NCBI GenBank assembly: GCA_963728995.1
Contig: CAVSMD010000006.1
Location: 533,916-597,915 of the forward strand
DNA length: 64,000 bases
Direction of reading: 5' to 3'
From: FEN-1219 sp963728995
Lineage (GTDB): Bacteria; Pseudomonadota; Gammaproteobacteria; Steroidobacterales; Rariloculaceae
Shown here in pieces: positions 47,151 to 55,257 of the stretch (positions are counted from its first letter, which is position 1; each line of letters starts with the position of its first letter). Both the position numbers and the translations under genes were made by a program. Under the pieces are notes generated by a model that saw only the letters and a list, made by a program, of their open reading frames with translations, made no database searches and was not told the DNA's origin.

Positions 47151-48146
47151 TCAATTCATCGACAGGCGCTGCGCCTCGGCGCAATCGCCGAGCATCTCGA
47201 AGTAGCGCTGGACCGTGGCGACGTCGGTCTCGTACGGGTGCTTCTCGCCGGCCGCGCGCGGCAGCTGGGCGAGCCGTGCCCGGTCGTACGCGCGATCGAA
47301 CTCCGTGTGGTTGCTCATGAGGATCACGGCGCCGGCCGCGCGTGCGGCATCGGCCATCTTTTTCGCGCCGTCGCGATATATCGCGAAGCTCTCGGCGCGG
47401 CGCTGGAAGTTGAACGCGGTGCCGCCGGAGTAGGCGACCGTCAGCGTTCGGCCGCCGTCCTTCACCGGAAAGAGATACGAAAGTGTGCCCGGCGTGTGGC
47501 CCGGCGTCGCGATGATGTCGACTGTGGTGTCGCCGAGCGTCAGCTTGTAGCCCTCGGGTCCCACCGCGATGTCGCGCTTCGGCACGCCGCCGGCTGCGTT
47601 GGCGGGACGCTGCAGCGTCGCGTCCCAGTCGGCCGCGCCCATCACGACTTTCGCGCCGTAGCGGCTCTGCAGAATCGCGGCCCCTTGATCGTGATCACCG
47701 TGCGCGTGGCTGATCAGGACGTACTTGATGTTATGTGGATCGAGCCCGAGCTTCGTCAAGCCGTCGACGATCTCGGGATCGATCGCGTAGTCGAACAGGG
47801 TGTCGATGACGATTAGCCCCGAGTTCGTGGTCAGCGCCCAGGAAGAATGGATCTTCGTGCCGAGGAAGTAGAGGTTGTCGAACACTTTGTAGGGTGGCGA
47901 ATACCAGGTGGCGCGATCGGGCACCGCGCGTGGCCCGACCAGAGGCGGGGGACGCGGAGCGCCGCCGCCCAAGTTGTCGGGCGCCACGCAGATCCGCAGG
48001 AACGTGCCGGCATAGTCCTGGCCGGCCGCGCGTTTGGCGGCCAGCACCAGGCTCTCCGGCGTAGCGGCCGCCGGCGTCTGTGCACGGGTCGTTACCGCCG
48101 TTGCGGTGAGCAATAGGGCCGACGCCAAGAGCAGCGCAATTTTCAT
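47151..48146 (-). CDS. exported metallo-beta-lactamase-fold hydrolase (subclass B3-like)
   Basis: 331 residues. A signal peptide (LLLASALLLTATAVTTRA) precedes the MBL fold. The zinc ligands are HAHGDH at residues 147-152, the third His in IIATPGHTPGTLSYLF and the late NHTEFDRAYDR segment. The sequence ISHAHGDHDQGAAILQ resembles B3 beta-lactamases such as L1 and relatives, but many members have other substrates, so resistance cannot be inferred. A cupin follows after 57 nt; the di-heme cytochrome gene lies 133 nt upstream. Confidence 0.88.
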   Translation of the reverse strand: MKIALLLASALLLTATAVTTRAQTPAAATPESLVLAAKRAAGQDYAGTFLRICVAPDNLGGGAPRPPPLVGPRAVPDRATWYSPPYKVFDNLYFLGTKIHSSWALTTNSGLIVIDTLFDYAIDPEIVDGLTKLGLDPHNIKYVLISHAHGDHDQGAAILQSRYGAKVVMGAADWDATLQRPANAAGGVPKRDIAVGPEGYKLTLGDTTVDIIATPGHTPGTLSYLFPVKDGGRTLTVAYSGGTAFNFQRRAESFAIYRDGAKKMADAARAAGAVILMSNHTEFDRAYDRARLAQLPRAAGEKHPYETDVATVQRYFEMLGDCAEAQRLSMN

Positions 48147-48279
48147 CGTGGTTCCCCTCGCGATTCCGTCGTGGCAAGCAGTCTTGTGACACGCACGGTC
48201 TCGCCGTCGTCTGGTATGTATGTGACTGCCGGTCGATTCTGCACCGCGGCCTCGTTCCGGTCGAGCGTTGCGCAAGCGC

Positions 48280-49797
48280 TCAAAGCGTTCGCAAGAAGGC
48301 GACCAGCTGCTCGCGCTCTTCCGCTGTGAGATCCAGGCCGAACTCGTGACCCTCGATCGCGCGCTTCGCCATGCCCGGCGGGGCAAAGCCGCCGCGCACG
48401 TGCTCGTCGCTGAGCCGGTCCGGGTCGAACATTTCCTCGAGGCTGCCCACGGAGCCGTCGTGCAGATAGTGGCCGCGGTACCAGACACCTTTGAGCGATG
48501 GCACCTTGTAATAGCCCGTGCCCTTGCGCGTGCGCAGCGCAAGGCCGGGATCCGTGCCGACGGAGGTCCGGACCACGTCGTCACCGGTGTCCTCCGGCGG
48601 CGTGAACCCCTTGGCCAGCGTGAGCTTGTTGTTGGTGTAGAGCGGCGGCGTGTGACAGCGGCGACACCGTGCCTTCTCGAACACGGCTTCGCCGGCGCGG
48701 GCGCGCTCGTCGAGCGGGTTCGGATTCGCCGGCGGCTGCAGCGAGTACACGTACAGCGCGAGCGCGTAGAGCGCTGCGTCGGGCAGCCGGGTTCGAAACG
48801 GCGTCGTGTCCGCCGCGATCATTCGCCGGCCGCCGAACTCAACGTTCTCGGCAAAGCTCACGAGCGCCGCGTAGCGCATCAAGTCGCCGATGTCGCGGTG
48901 ACGGTGCGTGCCCGTGTGATCGATGAACTTGCGGTCCTTGAACCCGATCAGGTCCGGAATCTTCGTGGGGTAGAAGAGGCTGCCGTTCCAGCGGGCCACG
49001 CCGCCGCCGCGAATGGCCGCCGCCACCCAGGCGTTGAAGTCGGCGCGCGTCAGGTCGGCGAGGCGCTCGCCGGCCGGGTCGCCCGTCCATGGTGCTGCGT
49101 ACGCCTGATACGCTTGCTCGCCGATCGAGCCTGGGATCGCGAACGGCGTTTCGCCGGGCAACGTGTGCTCGGCCTCGCGTATCGCCGCGCCCAGGCCGTT
49201 GCGAAAGCCGTTCGCGATCGCGAACGACGAGGCCCCGGGGATGGCAGTGCCGTCCGGGAAACGCAGCACGTGGCAAGCGCTGCAATTCGCGAAGCCGAGT
49301 GCCACGCCGTCCTTCGTCGGTACCCAGCGCAGCCCGTTCACCGTCCCGTCGGGCAGCGGCCCTGTTCCGAGCGACTGCATGGTCTCTTCGCTGCGCGCCA
49401 TCGCAATCAGCGCTGGGTCGAAGGTGCGCAGCACGGCCCATTCCGTGAACACGCGCTCGCCGGCACCCACCCAATCGGCCTCGGCCTTGAGCTCGGTCGG
49501 CTTCACGAGCGGCTGCGGGCCCATGCGCTGCAGCTCGTCCCAGTACCCCGGCGGCTCGCTCGCCGGCATGTAGACGGGATAGCTGCGCAAGTTGTCCTCG
49601 GGCAGCGCGTAGTAGTCGGCCGCCGACATGGGCGTGGGTGGCGCGCCCAATCCCGCGAGCGGCGTGGCCCAGTCGGCCAATGCGCGCTCGTCCCACACCT
49701 TCGGGATACGCGGTTGGCGCTGCGCTTGCCACTCCCACGCGGCGATCGCTACGAGCAGCACCGGCACGACCCAGAGGATCTTGCGCGCGCTCGTCAT
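48280..49797 (-). CDS. di-heme cytochrome c, peroxidase-like
   Basis: 505 residues with an N-terminal hydrophobic anchor or signal (WVVPVLLVAIAAWEW). Two haem sites, CSACH (Cys172, Cys175, His176) and CRRCH (Cys378, Cys381, His382), lie about 206 residues apart. The second domain resembles the C-terminal part of MauG/cytochrome-c-peroxidase-type proteins (KVPSLKGVWYRGHYLHDGSV, then SLEEMFDPDRLS, LTAEEREQLVAFLRTL). The first domain is larger than in classical di-heme peroxidases. It starts 10 nt after the esterase gene and is likely co-transcribed with it. Confidence 0.85.
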   Translation of the reverse strand: MTSARKILWVVPVLLVAIAAWEWQAQRQPRIPKVWDERALADWATPLAGLGAPPTPMSAADYYALPEDNLRSYPVYMPASEPPGYWDELQRMGPQPLVKPTELKAEADWVGAGERVFTEWAVLRTFDPALIAMARSEETMQSLGTGPLPDGTVNGLRWVPTKDGVALGFANCSACHVLRFPDGTAIPGASSFAIANGFRNGLGAAIREAEHTLPGETPFAIPGSIGEQAYQAYAAPWTGDPAGERLADLTRADFNAWVAAAIRGGGVARWNGSLFYPTKIPDLIGFKDRKFIDHTGTHRHRDIGDLMRYAALVSFAENVEFGGRRMIAADTTPFRTRLPDAALYALALYVYSLQPPANPNPLDERARAGEAVFEKARCRRCHTPPLYTNNKLTLAKGFTPPEDTGDDVVRTSVGTDPGLALRTRKGTGYYKVPSLKGVWYRGHYLHDGSVGSLEEMFDPDRLSDEHVRGGFAPPGMAKRAIEGHEFGLDLTAEEREQLVAFLRTL

Positions 49798-49807
49798 CGA
49801 GCCGCCC

Positions 49808-50875
49808 TCAACGCTGCGCCGCGAGCTTGCCGCCCGGGGCGCCGGCCATGAGCCCGATCAGCGTCTCGGTGACGCGCGGCTCGAGCCCTTCGGTGTGGCC
49901 CTTGTCGAGCCGCAGCACGTCGGCCACCACGCGGCCGCCGTCGCAACCGGGATAGACGTACACCCGCGCCGTGCCGGGGCGCGCTTCCTTGCCCCAGCTC
50001 GCGCCGCGGCCCGGCGTCGCGGCCGACACGTAGCCTGGGTGCTCGTCGACGACGTCGGCGCGGCGCTCGCGTGCGCGGCAGTGGTACTTGGCCGCGATCG
50101 GCGATGCCTCCGGCAACGCCACGATCTCGTGCTCGCCGGTTTCGAAAACGTACGAGATGCCGCAGTCGGGTAGCACGCCGACGCCGGGCCGTGGCACGTT
50201 CGGGTCCGCGGACACGGGTGGCCCGTTCGGGCCGAAGAAATCCGGCGCGAGCTGCGCCGCGCCGATGCGGCCGCCGGACAGACTCAGCCAGCCATCCACC
50301 TTGTCGCGGAAGAACGGCGAGCAGACGATCCGGTTCGCGGTCAGCCCGCCTTGCGAATGCCCGGCGAGCCAGAATGCGCGGATGTTCGCCTGGCCGAACT
50401 GCGCAATCACGAACGAGACCACGTCCTCCAGGTAAGCATCGTCGAGGCTATTCACCCACATGCGCACCGGACGGTCGCCGATTGCGCCCGAGCCCGCCGC
50501 CGTCGGCGTCGCCACCACGAGACGGTAGCGATCCACGTAGTCGAGCGCCGGAAAATAGTGCCGCTGCCAGTTGCCGATCGACCCCGCGCCGTGCAGGTTC
50601 AGCACGAACAGCACGCGTTCGCCGGGCTTCAGATCGCACGGAAAATCGAGGAAGAACGTCCTCCCCGATCTCGGCTCGGTCACCATGCCCGGCGTGGCGG
50701 CGAGCTCCGGCGTGCAGCTCTCGGCGCAATGCGCCGGCGGCGGGCGCGTGCACGGCAAGGCCGCGGGCTGCGCCTGAGCCGCACCCGCGATGCAGGCGGC
50801 CGCGATGGCGTGGAGGACGACGAGGCGTGGTACGAACGGTCGTGACCGCGGCGCGGCAGGGCGTGGCCTTTTCAT
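49808..50875 (-). CDS. exported alpha/beta hydrolase (PHB-depolymerase/feruloyl-esterase-like)
   Basis: 355 residues from ATG 50875. A signal peptide (LVVLHAIAAACIAGAAQAQ) precedes an LpqC-type esterase domain. LFVLNLHGAGSIGNWQRHYF gives the oxyanion-hole region and FWLAGHSQGGLTANRIV the nucleophile elbow with Ser174. Four Cys in the first 80 residues could form disulfides. The frame stays open further upstream through the tRNA-Ser gene, but that extension is not coding. It heads a minus-strand group esterase - cytochrome - MBL hydrolase - cupin. Confidence 0.85.
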   Translation of the reverse strand: MKRPRPAAPRSRPFVPRLVVLHAIAAACIAGAAQAQPAALPCTRPPPAHCAESCTPELAATPGMVTEPRSGRTFFLDFPCDLKPGERVLFVLNLHGAGSIGNWQRHYFPALDYVDRYRLVVATPTAAGSGAIGDRPVRMWVNSLDDAYLEDVVSFVIAQFGQANIRAFWLAGHSQGGLTANRIVCSPFFRDKVDGWLSLSGGRIGAAQLAPDFFGPNGPPVSADPNVPRPGVGVLPDCGISYVFETGEHEIVALPEASPIAAKYHCRARERRADVVDEHPGYVSAATPGRGASWGKEARPGTARVYVYPGCDGGRVVADVLRLDKGHTEGLEPRVTETLIGLMAGAPGGKLAAQR

Positions 50876-50928
50876 GTCGATCCCCCGTTTCCCCGAGACG
50901 GCGCCAACCGTCGCCAAAGCCATGAAAT

Positions 50929-51016
50929 TGGCGGAGAGGGAGGGATTCGAACCCCCGGAACCTTTCGGTTCAACGGTTTTCAAGACCGCCGCATTCGACC
51001 GCTCTGCCACCTCTCC
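50929..51016 (-). tRNA. tRNA-Ser (anticodon UGA)
   Basis: 88 nt including an encoded CCA (50929-50931). The acceptor arms GGAGAG (51011-51016) and CTCTCC (50933-50938) pair; the anticodon loop CTTGAAA places TGA at 50980-50982. A long variable arm (GTTGAACCGAAAGGTTC region) and the T-loop GGTTCGAATCC are typical of class II tRNA-Ser. It lies 53 nt upstream of the esterase gene on the same strand. Confidence 0.96.
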
Positions 51017-51506
51017 GCTACCCAAGCGCGTCGTCTTTTTTTCTGAAGCGGACAGAGTGTAGCGCACCTGTACCCGCCGTATCGTGCAGCCATGACGCGT
51101 GTTCGCCGCCGGTGTTGCATGCGCACCGGCGGCCGCCCCGCTGACCGCTTTACTCTTCGTCTCATCGACGTAGGGCGCGGTCGCCAAGCGGTGGAGCTTC
51201 CTCAGAATCCTCAGCAGGGTATCGCGCTCATCGGCGCCGAGCTGTCGCGCAACACGTGCGCATGTCCGGCCGTGCCCTGCTGGCGTTGGGTGGAGGAGGG
51301 GCTCTTGCGAGGGGGCTTCTTCTTCACGAGACGGGCGAATGACCGGGGCGGGATGCGCGGTGATCCCCGCCCAACCACGCGCGCCTGGCAAGGGTGGGGC
51401 GGGCGCCGTACGCCGAGATTGTTATACCGCATAGCGAAAGTCGGCAGGAGTGTTTATGATCCCTCGGTGCCCGAGTCCGGGTGATTGGCCTGCCGGTGGT
51501 TTGTCG
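51017..51506 (-). other. 490-nt gap; possible remnant of a MarR-type C-terminus
   Basis: No complete gene is visible. On the minus strand, about 51080-51260, the translation contains ARVARQLGADERDTLLRILRKLHRLA, quoted as ARVARQLGADERD and LLRILRKLHRLA, which resembles the final helices of MarR-family regulators. No stop or start in frame supports an intact gene, so this may be a decayed fragment or chance. The rest holds no recognisable feature. Confidence 0.3.
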
Positions 51507-53867
51507 ATGACGAGCAGATACAGCTCCGCCCTCAGCCCCGCGTGGCTCGTGGTCGGCGCGCTGACGCTCTCGATCCTGACCACTGCCTGGATCTTCCGCC
51601 CGAGCAAGGTCCAGCCGAACGTCGATATCCGCGCCGTCGTCCACGGCTACTGCAGCGAGTGTCACAACAAGGTCGATTGGGATGGCGGCATAGCCTTCGA
51701 CGTGGCCACCGGTGATGTGCACGTCGAGTCGCAGCGGGAGGGCGAGCGCGAGAGCGCCATCTGGGAAAAAGCGGCCCGCAAGGTCCGCGCCGGAATGATG
51801 CCGCCTGCCCGCGCCGCACGGCCCGCAGCCACGGTGCTCGACGGGTTCGCTGCCGCGGTGGAGAAGCGGCTCGATGCCGCTTGGCGGGCGAGCCCAAACC
51901 CCGGCGCAAAGCCGCTGTCACGGCTGAACCGCACGCAATACCGCAATGCAGTGCGTGATCTGCTGGCGTTCGACGCGACGCGCGCCATCGACACGCTTCC
52001 GGCCGACGAGATCGTCGACGATTTCGACAACATCAGCGATGGACTCAGTATCTCCCCCACGTTGATCGAAGGCTACGTCGGCGCGGCGATGACGATCGCG
52101 CGGCAGGCCGTGGGCGATCGCACTGCGACGGCCACACAGGTGCGTTACGAGGTCCCGAATGGATTGCGGCAGGATGTCCACATCGACGGCTTGCCGCTCG
52201 GCACGCGCGGGGGGTTCGTCTTCAAACACGACTTCCCGCTCGACGCGTCCTACGAGTTCCGTGTGACGGCGACGGGCAGCGGTCCTTTCGCCTTGCAGAT
52301 GGCGTGTCCGTCGCCCGCGGTCATCGTGGAGCTCGACGGGCACATGCTGGAGGTTGCGGATCCCGCGAAGTTTCGCCTCGCGATACCGGCCGGGCCTCAC
52401 GAGCTGGCCGTGGCCGTGCAGGATCACGCACAGTGCGCCGGCGTCAATGATCTATACGACGTGTACTCGCTCGCCGGCGGCGTGCGCGATGTCGAGATCC
52501 TGGGCCCCTACGATGCGACGGGCCCGGGGGATACGCCGAGCCGGCGCACCATCTTCGAGTGCCACCCAAGCGGCGAAGCCGAGCAGGGCAGCTGCGCGCG
52601 GCGAATTTTGACGCGCCTCGCGTCCCGTGCGTACCGCCGTCCGCTGGCCGATGATGGCCCGGAGTTACGAACCTTGCTCGCCTTTTACGAAGCGGGGCGA
52701 GCCGATGGTGGCTTCGAGGCAGGTATCGAGCGCGCCGTGGCGCGGATCCTGATGAGCCCGCAGTTCTTGTTCTTCTTCGAGCACGAGCCCGAGGACCTCG
52801 AGCCCGGGCAGGTCTACGCGGTCAGCGATCTCGAGTTGGCGACGCGCTTGTCACTGTTCCTGTGGAGCAGCATTCCGGATGACGAGCTACTCGCGGTCGC
52901 CGCCCGTGGCGAGCTGCACGTTCCCGGGTCGCTCGCGGCACAGATCGATCGCATGCTTGCGGATCCGCGCGCACAGGCCCTAACGGACAACTTCGCGGGG
53001 CAGTGGCTCGGCATCCGTGAGCTCAAGGAAGCCTTGCCTCAGGATCGAGACTTCGACGCGAATCTTCGCGCGGCGCTCGAGCAGCAAACACGTCTATCGT
53101 TCGCGAGGATCGTGAATCGCAATCTGAGCGTGCTGGAGCTCCTCGATTCCGATACCACCTATTTGAACGAGCGTCTCGCAAGGCATTACGGGATTCCGGG
53201 TGTGCGCGGCAGCCACATGCGCGAAGTTGCGCTCGGTGCGGAGCACCCGCGGCGCGGGCTGCTCGGCCAGGGGAGCTGGCTCACAGCGACCTCCGTGGCC
53301 GATCGCACGTCACCCGTTGTTCGTGGCAAGTGGTTTTTGACGCATCTGCTCGGCGTGCCGGTGCCTGCGCCGCCGCCGGGTGTGGAGGCGGATCTGTCCG
53401 ACGGGGCGAAGATTGCTCGCGAGGACGACACGCTGCGCGAGCGGCTCGAACGGCATCGCGCGAATCCCACGTGCGCCGCGTGCCATCAGATCATGGATCC
53501 GATCGGCCTGGCGCTCGAGAACTTCGATCTCGTCGGCCGTTGGCGCGAGGAGGATCGGGGCAAGCCCATCGATGCGACGGCCACGCTCAACGACGGCAGC
53601 ACAATCAACGGCCCCAACGAGCTGCGCCGGTTATTGCTTTCGAAATCCGATCTGTTCGTCACCACCCTCACCGAGCGGCTGCTCACCTACGCGCTCGGCC
53701 GGGTGTTGAACGATCAGGACGAGCCCGTCGTGCGCCAAATCGTCCGTCAGGCGGCCGCCGACGACTATCGCTTCGGTACGATTCTGCGAGGCGTGATCGC
53801 GAGCCCCGCATTTCAGCAGCGTGCAAAAGCGCCGGACGCGCTTCCCGCGCTCACCGCGCGGCGTTGA
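51507..53867 (+). CDS. exported DUF1592/DUF1588-family cytochrome-like protein
   Basis: 786 residues from ATG 51507 (an earlier in-frame ATG at 51450 would add 19 residues before the hydrophobic helix). After a membrane helix (WLVVGALTLSILTTAWIF) comes a haem site CSECH at Cys49-His53, then the DUF1587-DUF1595-DUF1592-DUF1588-DUF1585 order: LSRLNRTQYRNAVRDLL, ASRAYRRPLADDGPEL, LATRLSLFLWSSIPDDELL, HPRRGLLGQGSWLTATS with VRGKWFLTHLLG, and the C-terminal CAACH at 656-660 with LTERLLTYALGRVL. This architecture is frequent in planctomycetes and some Gammaproteobacteria; the function is unknown. A DUF1552 gene follows, as usual. Confidence 0.9.
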   Translation: MTSRYSSALSPAWLVVGALTLSILTTAWIFRPSKVQPNVDIRAVVHGYCSECHNKVDWDGGIAFDVATGDVHVESQREGERESAIWEKAARKVRAGMMPPARAARPAATVLDGFAAAVEKRLDAAWRASPNPGAKPLSRLNRTQYRNAVRDLLAFDATRAIDTLPADEIVDDFDNISDGLSISPTLIEGYVGAAMTIARQAVGDRTATATQVRYEVPNGLRQDVHIDGLPLGTRGGFVFKHDFPLDASYEFRVTATGSGPFALQMACPSPAVIVELDGHMLEVADPAKFRLAIPAGPHELAVAVQDHAQCAGVNDLYDVYSLAGGVRDVEILGPYDATGPGDTPSRRTIFECHPSGEAEQGSCARRILTRLASRAYRRPLADDGPELRTLLAFYEAGRADGGFEAGIERAVARILMSPQFLFFFEHEPEDLEPGQVYAVSDLELATRLSLFLWSSIPDDELLAVAARGELHVPGSLAAQIDRMLADPRAQALTDNFAGQWLGIRELKEALPQDRDFDANLRAALEQQTRLSFARIVNRNLSVLELLDSDTTYLNERLARHYGIPGVRGSHMREVALGAEHPRRGLLGQGSWLTATSVADRTSPVVRGKWFLTHLLGVPVPAPPPGVEADLSDGAKIAREDDTLRERLERHRANPTCAACHQIMDPIGLALENFDLVGRWREEDRGKPIDATATLNDGSTINGPNELRRLLLSKSDLFVTTLTERLLTYALGRVLNDQDEPVVRQIVRQAAADDYRFGTILRGVIASPAFQQRAKAPDALPALTARR

Positions 53868-53961
53868 GCGTCCATCGAGACGAGGAGAGAGCAGTGCAAC
53901 GAAGCGATCCGGCGCGGATTTGGAGTAACGGCGAGGCGGATCCGATCACGAGGAGTCGTTC

Positions 53962-55257
53962 ATGAGATGGCTGACACAACGACATTTGTCTCGCCGCGCG
54001 GTGCTGCGAGGAGCAGGTGCGACGATCGCGCTCCCTTTGCTGCAGTCGATGATTCCGGCGGGACGACTCCGAGCGGCGTCTGCGCCCCAACCCCAGCGGC
54101 GCTTGGCCTGCATTTACGTGCCGCACGGCGCCGTGATGAGCCAGTGGACGCCGAACAGTGCGGGCAAAGATTTCGAGTTGTCCCCGACGTTGCGTTCACT
54201 GGAGCCGTTTCGCGGGAGGCTCAACGTCATCAGCGATACGCGGTTGCCGAGCGCTTACGGCGACGACGCATCGGCCGGCGCGAACCATGCACGTTCATCG
54301 GCGGTCTGGATCACCGGCGTCAAGCCCGGCCCCGGGGCCGTACCGAGCATGGGCATCTCCTTGGATCAACTGGCCGCACAACACATCGGCCAGGAAACGC
54401 CCTTGCCTTCGCTCGAGGTATCGCTCGAAGAGCGCAGCACGATCAGCTGGCGCGCCCCCACGGTTCCGTTGCCCATGGAGAACAATCCGCAGACGGTGTT
54501 CGTGCGGCTGTTCGGCGACGGCGGTACATCGGCCGAGCGCACGGCGAGACGCGCGCAGTCGCAGAGCCTGCTGGATTCGGTGCTCGACGAGGTGGCGTCG
54601 CTGCGCGGTGGCATCGCCTATGAGGACCGCGCCCGCCTCGACCGCTACTTGACCGACGTGCGCGAGGTCGAGCGCAGGATTGCCCTCGCAGCTACCAGCA
54701 GCTCGGTCGACGAGTCACACGTGCCGGCCAAACCAGCGGGTATTCCCGACAATTACGAGTTGCATGCGAAGCTTTTGCTAGATCTGATCACGCTCGCGTG
54801 GCAGGCCGACATTACGCGTGTATCCACCATGATGGTGGCGCACGAGGTGAGCAACGCCGTTTACCCGCAGAGCGGCATCAACGAGCCGTTTCATAATCTC
54901 TCGCACCACTCCGAGATCCCGTCGAAACTCGAACGGCTCGCGCGGCTGAACGCCTATCACACGCAGACGATCATGGGGTATTTCCTGCGCAAGCTCGCGG
55001 ATTCACCCGACGGGGAGGGCAGCCTGCTCGACCATGCGCTCGTGTTGTACGGCAGCGGCATGAGCAATTCGAATCAGCACGACCATGATCCGTTGCCGAT
55101 CCTGCTTGCGGGTGGCGCCGCGGGGCAGCTCGAGGGTGGGCGGCACCTGCGGTTGGGCGCGGGCACGCCGCTATCGAATGTGCTGCTGTCGATGCTGCAC
55201 AAGCTCGGCGTCGAAGCCGAGCGCTTCGGCGACAGCACGGGCGCGGCACCGATATGA
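53962..55257 (+). CDS. Tat-exported DUF1552-family protein
   Basis: 431 residues. The N-terminus HLSRRAVLRGAGATIALPLL is a Tat signal. The DUF1552 core includes LACIYVPHGAVMSQWTP, HARSSAVWITGVKPGPG and LLDHALVLYGSGMSNSNQHD, resembling a sulfatase/phosphatase-like alkaline phosphatase fold at a distance. Function unknown. It follows the DUF1592 gene by 94 nt, its constant partner in other genomes, and its stop overlaps the start of the ankyrin gene (ATGA 55254-55257), so all three are probably one transcript. Confidence 0.92.
   Translation: MRWLTQRHLSRRAVLRGAGATIALPLLQSMIPAGRLRAASAPQPQRRLACIYVPHGAVMSQWTPNSAGKDFELSPTLRSLEPFRGRLNVISDTRLPSAYGDDASAGANHARSSAVWITGVKPGPGAVPSMGISLDQLAAQHIGQETPLPSLEVSLEERSTISWRAPTVPLPMENNPQTVFVRLFGDGGTSAERTARRAQSQSLLDSVLDEVASLRGGIAYEDRARLDRYLTDVREVERRIALAATSSSVDESHVPAKPAGIPDNYELHAKLLLDLITLAWQADITRVSTMMVAHEVSNAVYPQSGINEPFHNLSHHSEIPSKLERLARLNAYHTQTIMGYFLRKLADSPDGEGSLLDHALVLYGSGMSNSNQHDHDPLPILLAGGAAGQLEGGRHLRLGAGTPLSNVLLSMLHKLGVEAERFGDSTGAAPI

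Noticed and set aside
47151..48146. Calling the MBL-fold protein a beta-lactamase resistance gene
   Set aside because: The zinc motif fits subclass B3, but the fold serves many substrates and no resistance context is present.
50876..51391. Upstream extension of the esterase frame
   Set aside because: It runs through the tRNA-Ser gene, so it cannot be coding; ATG 50875 gives a proper signal peptide.
51092..51484. 130-codon plus-strand frame after tRNA-Ser
   Set aside because: No motif, odd Arg/Gly/Trp composition, and no ribosome-binding site.
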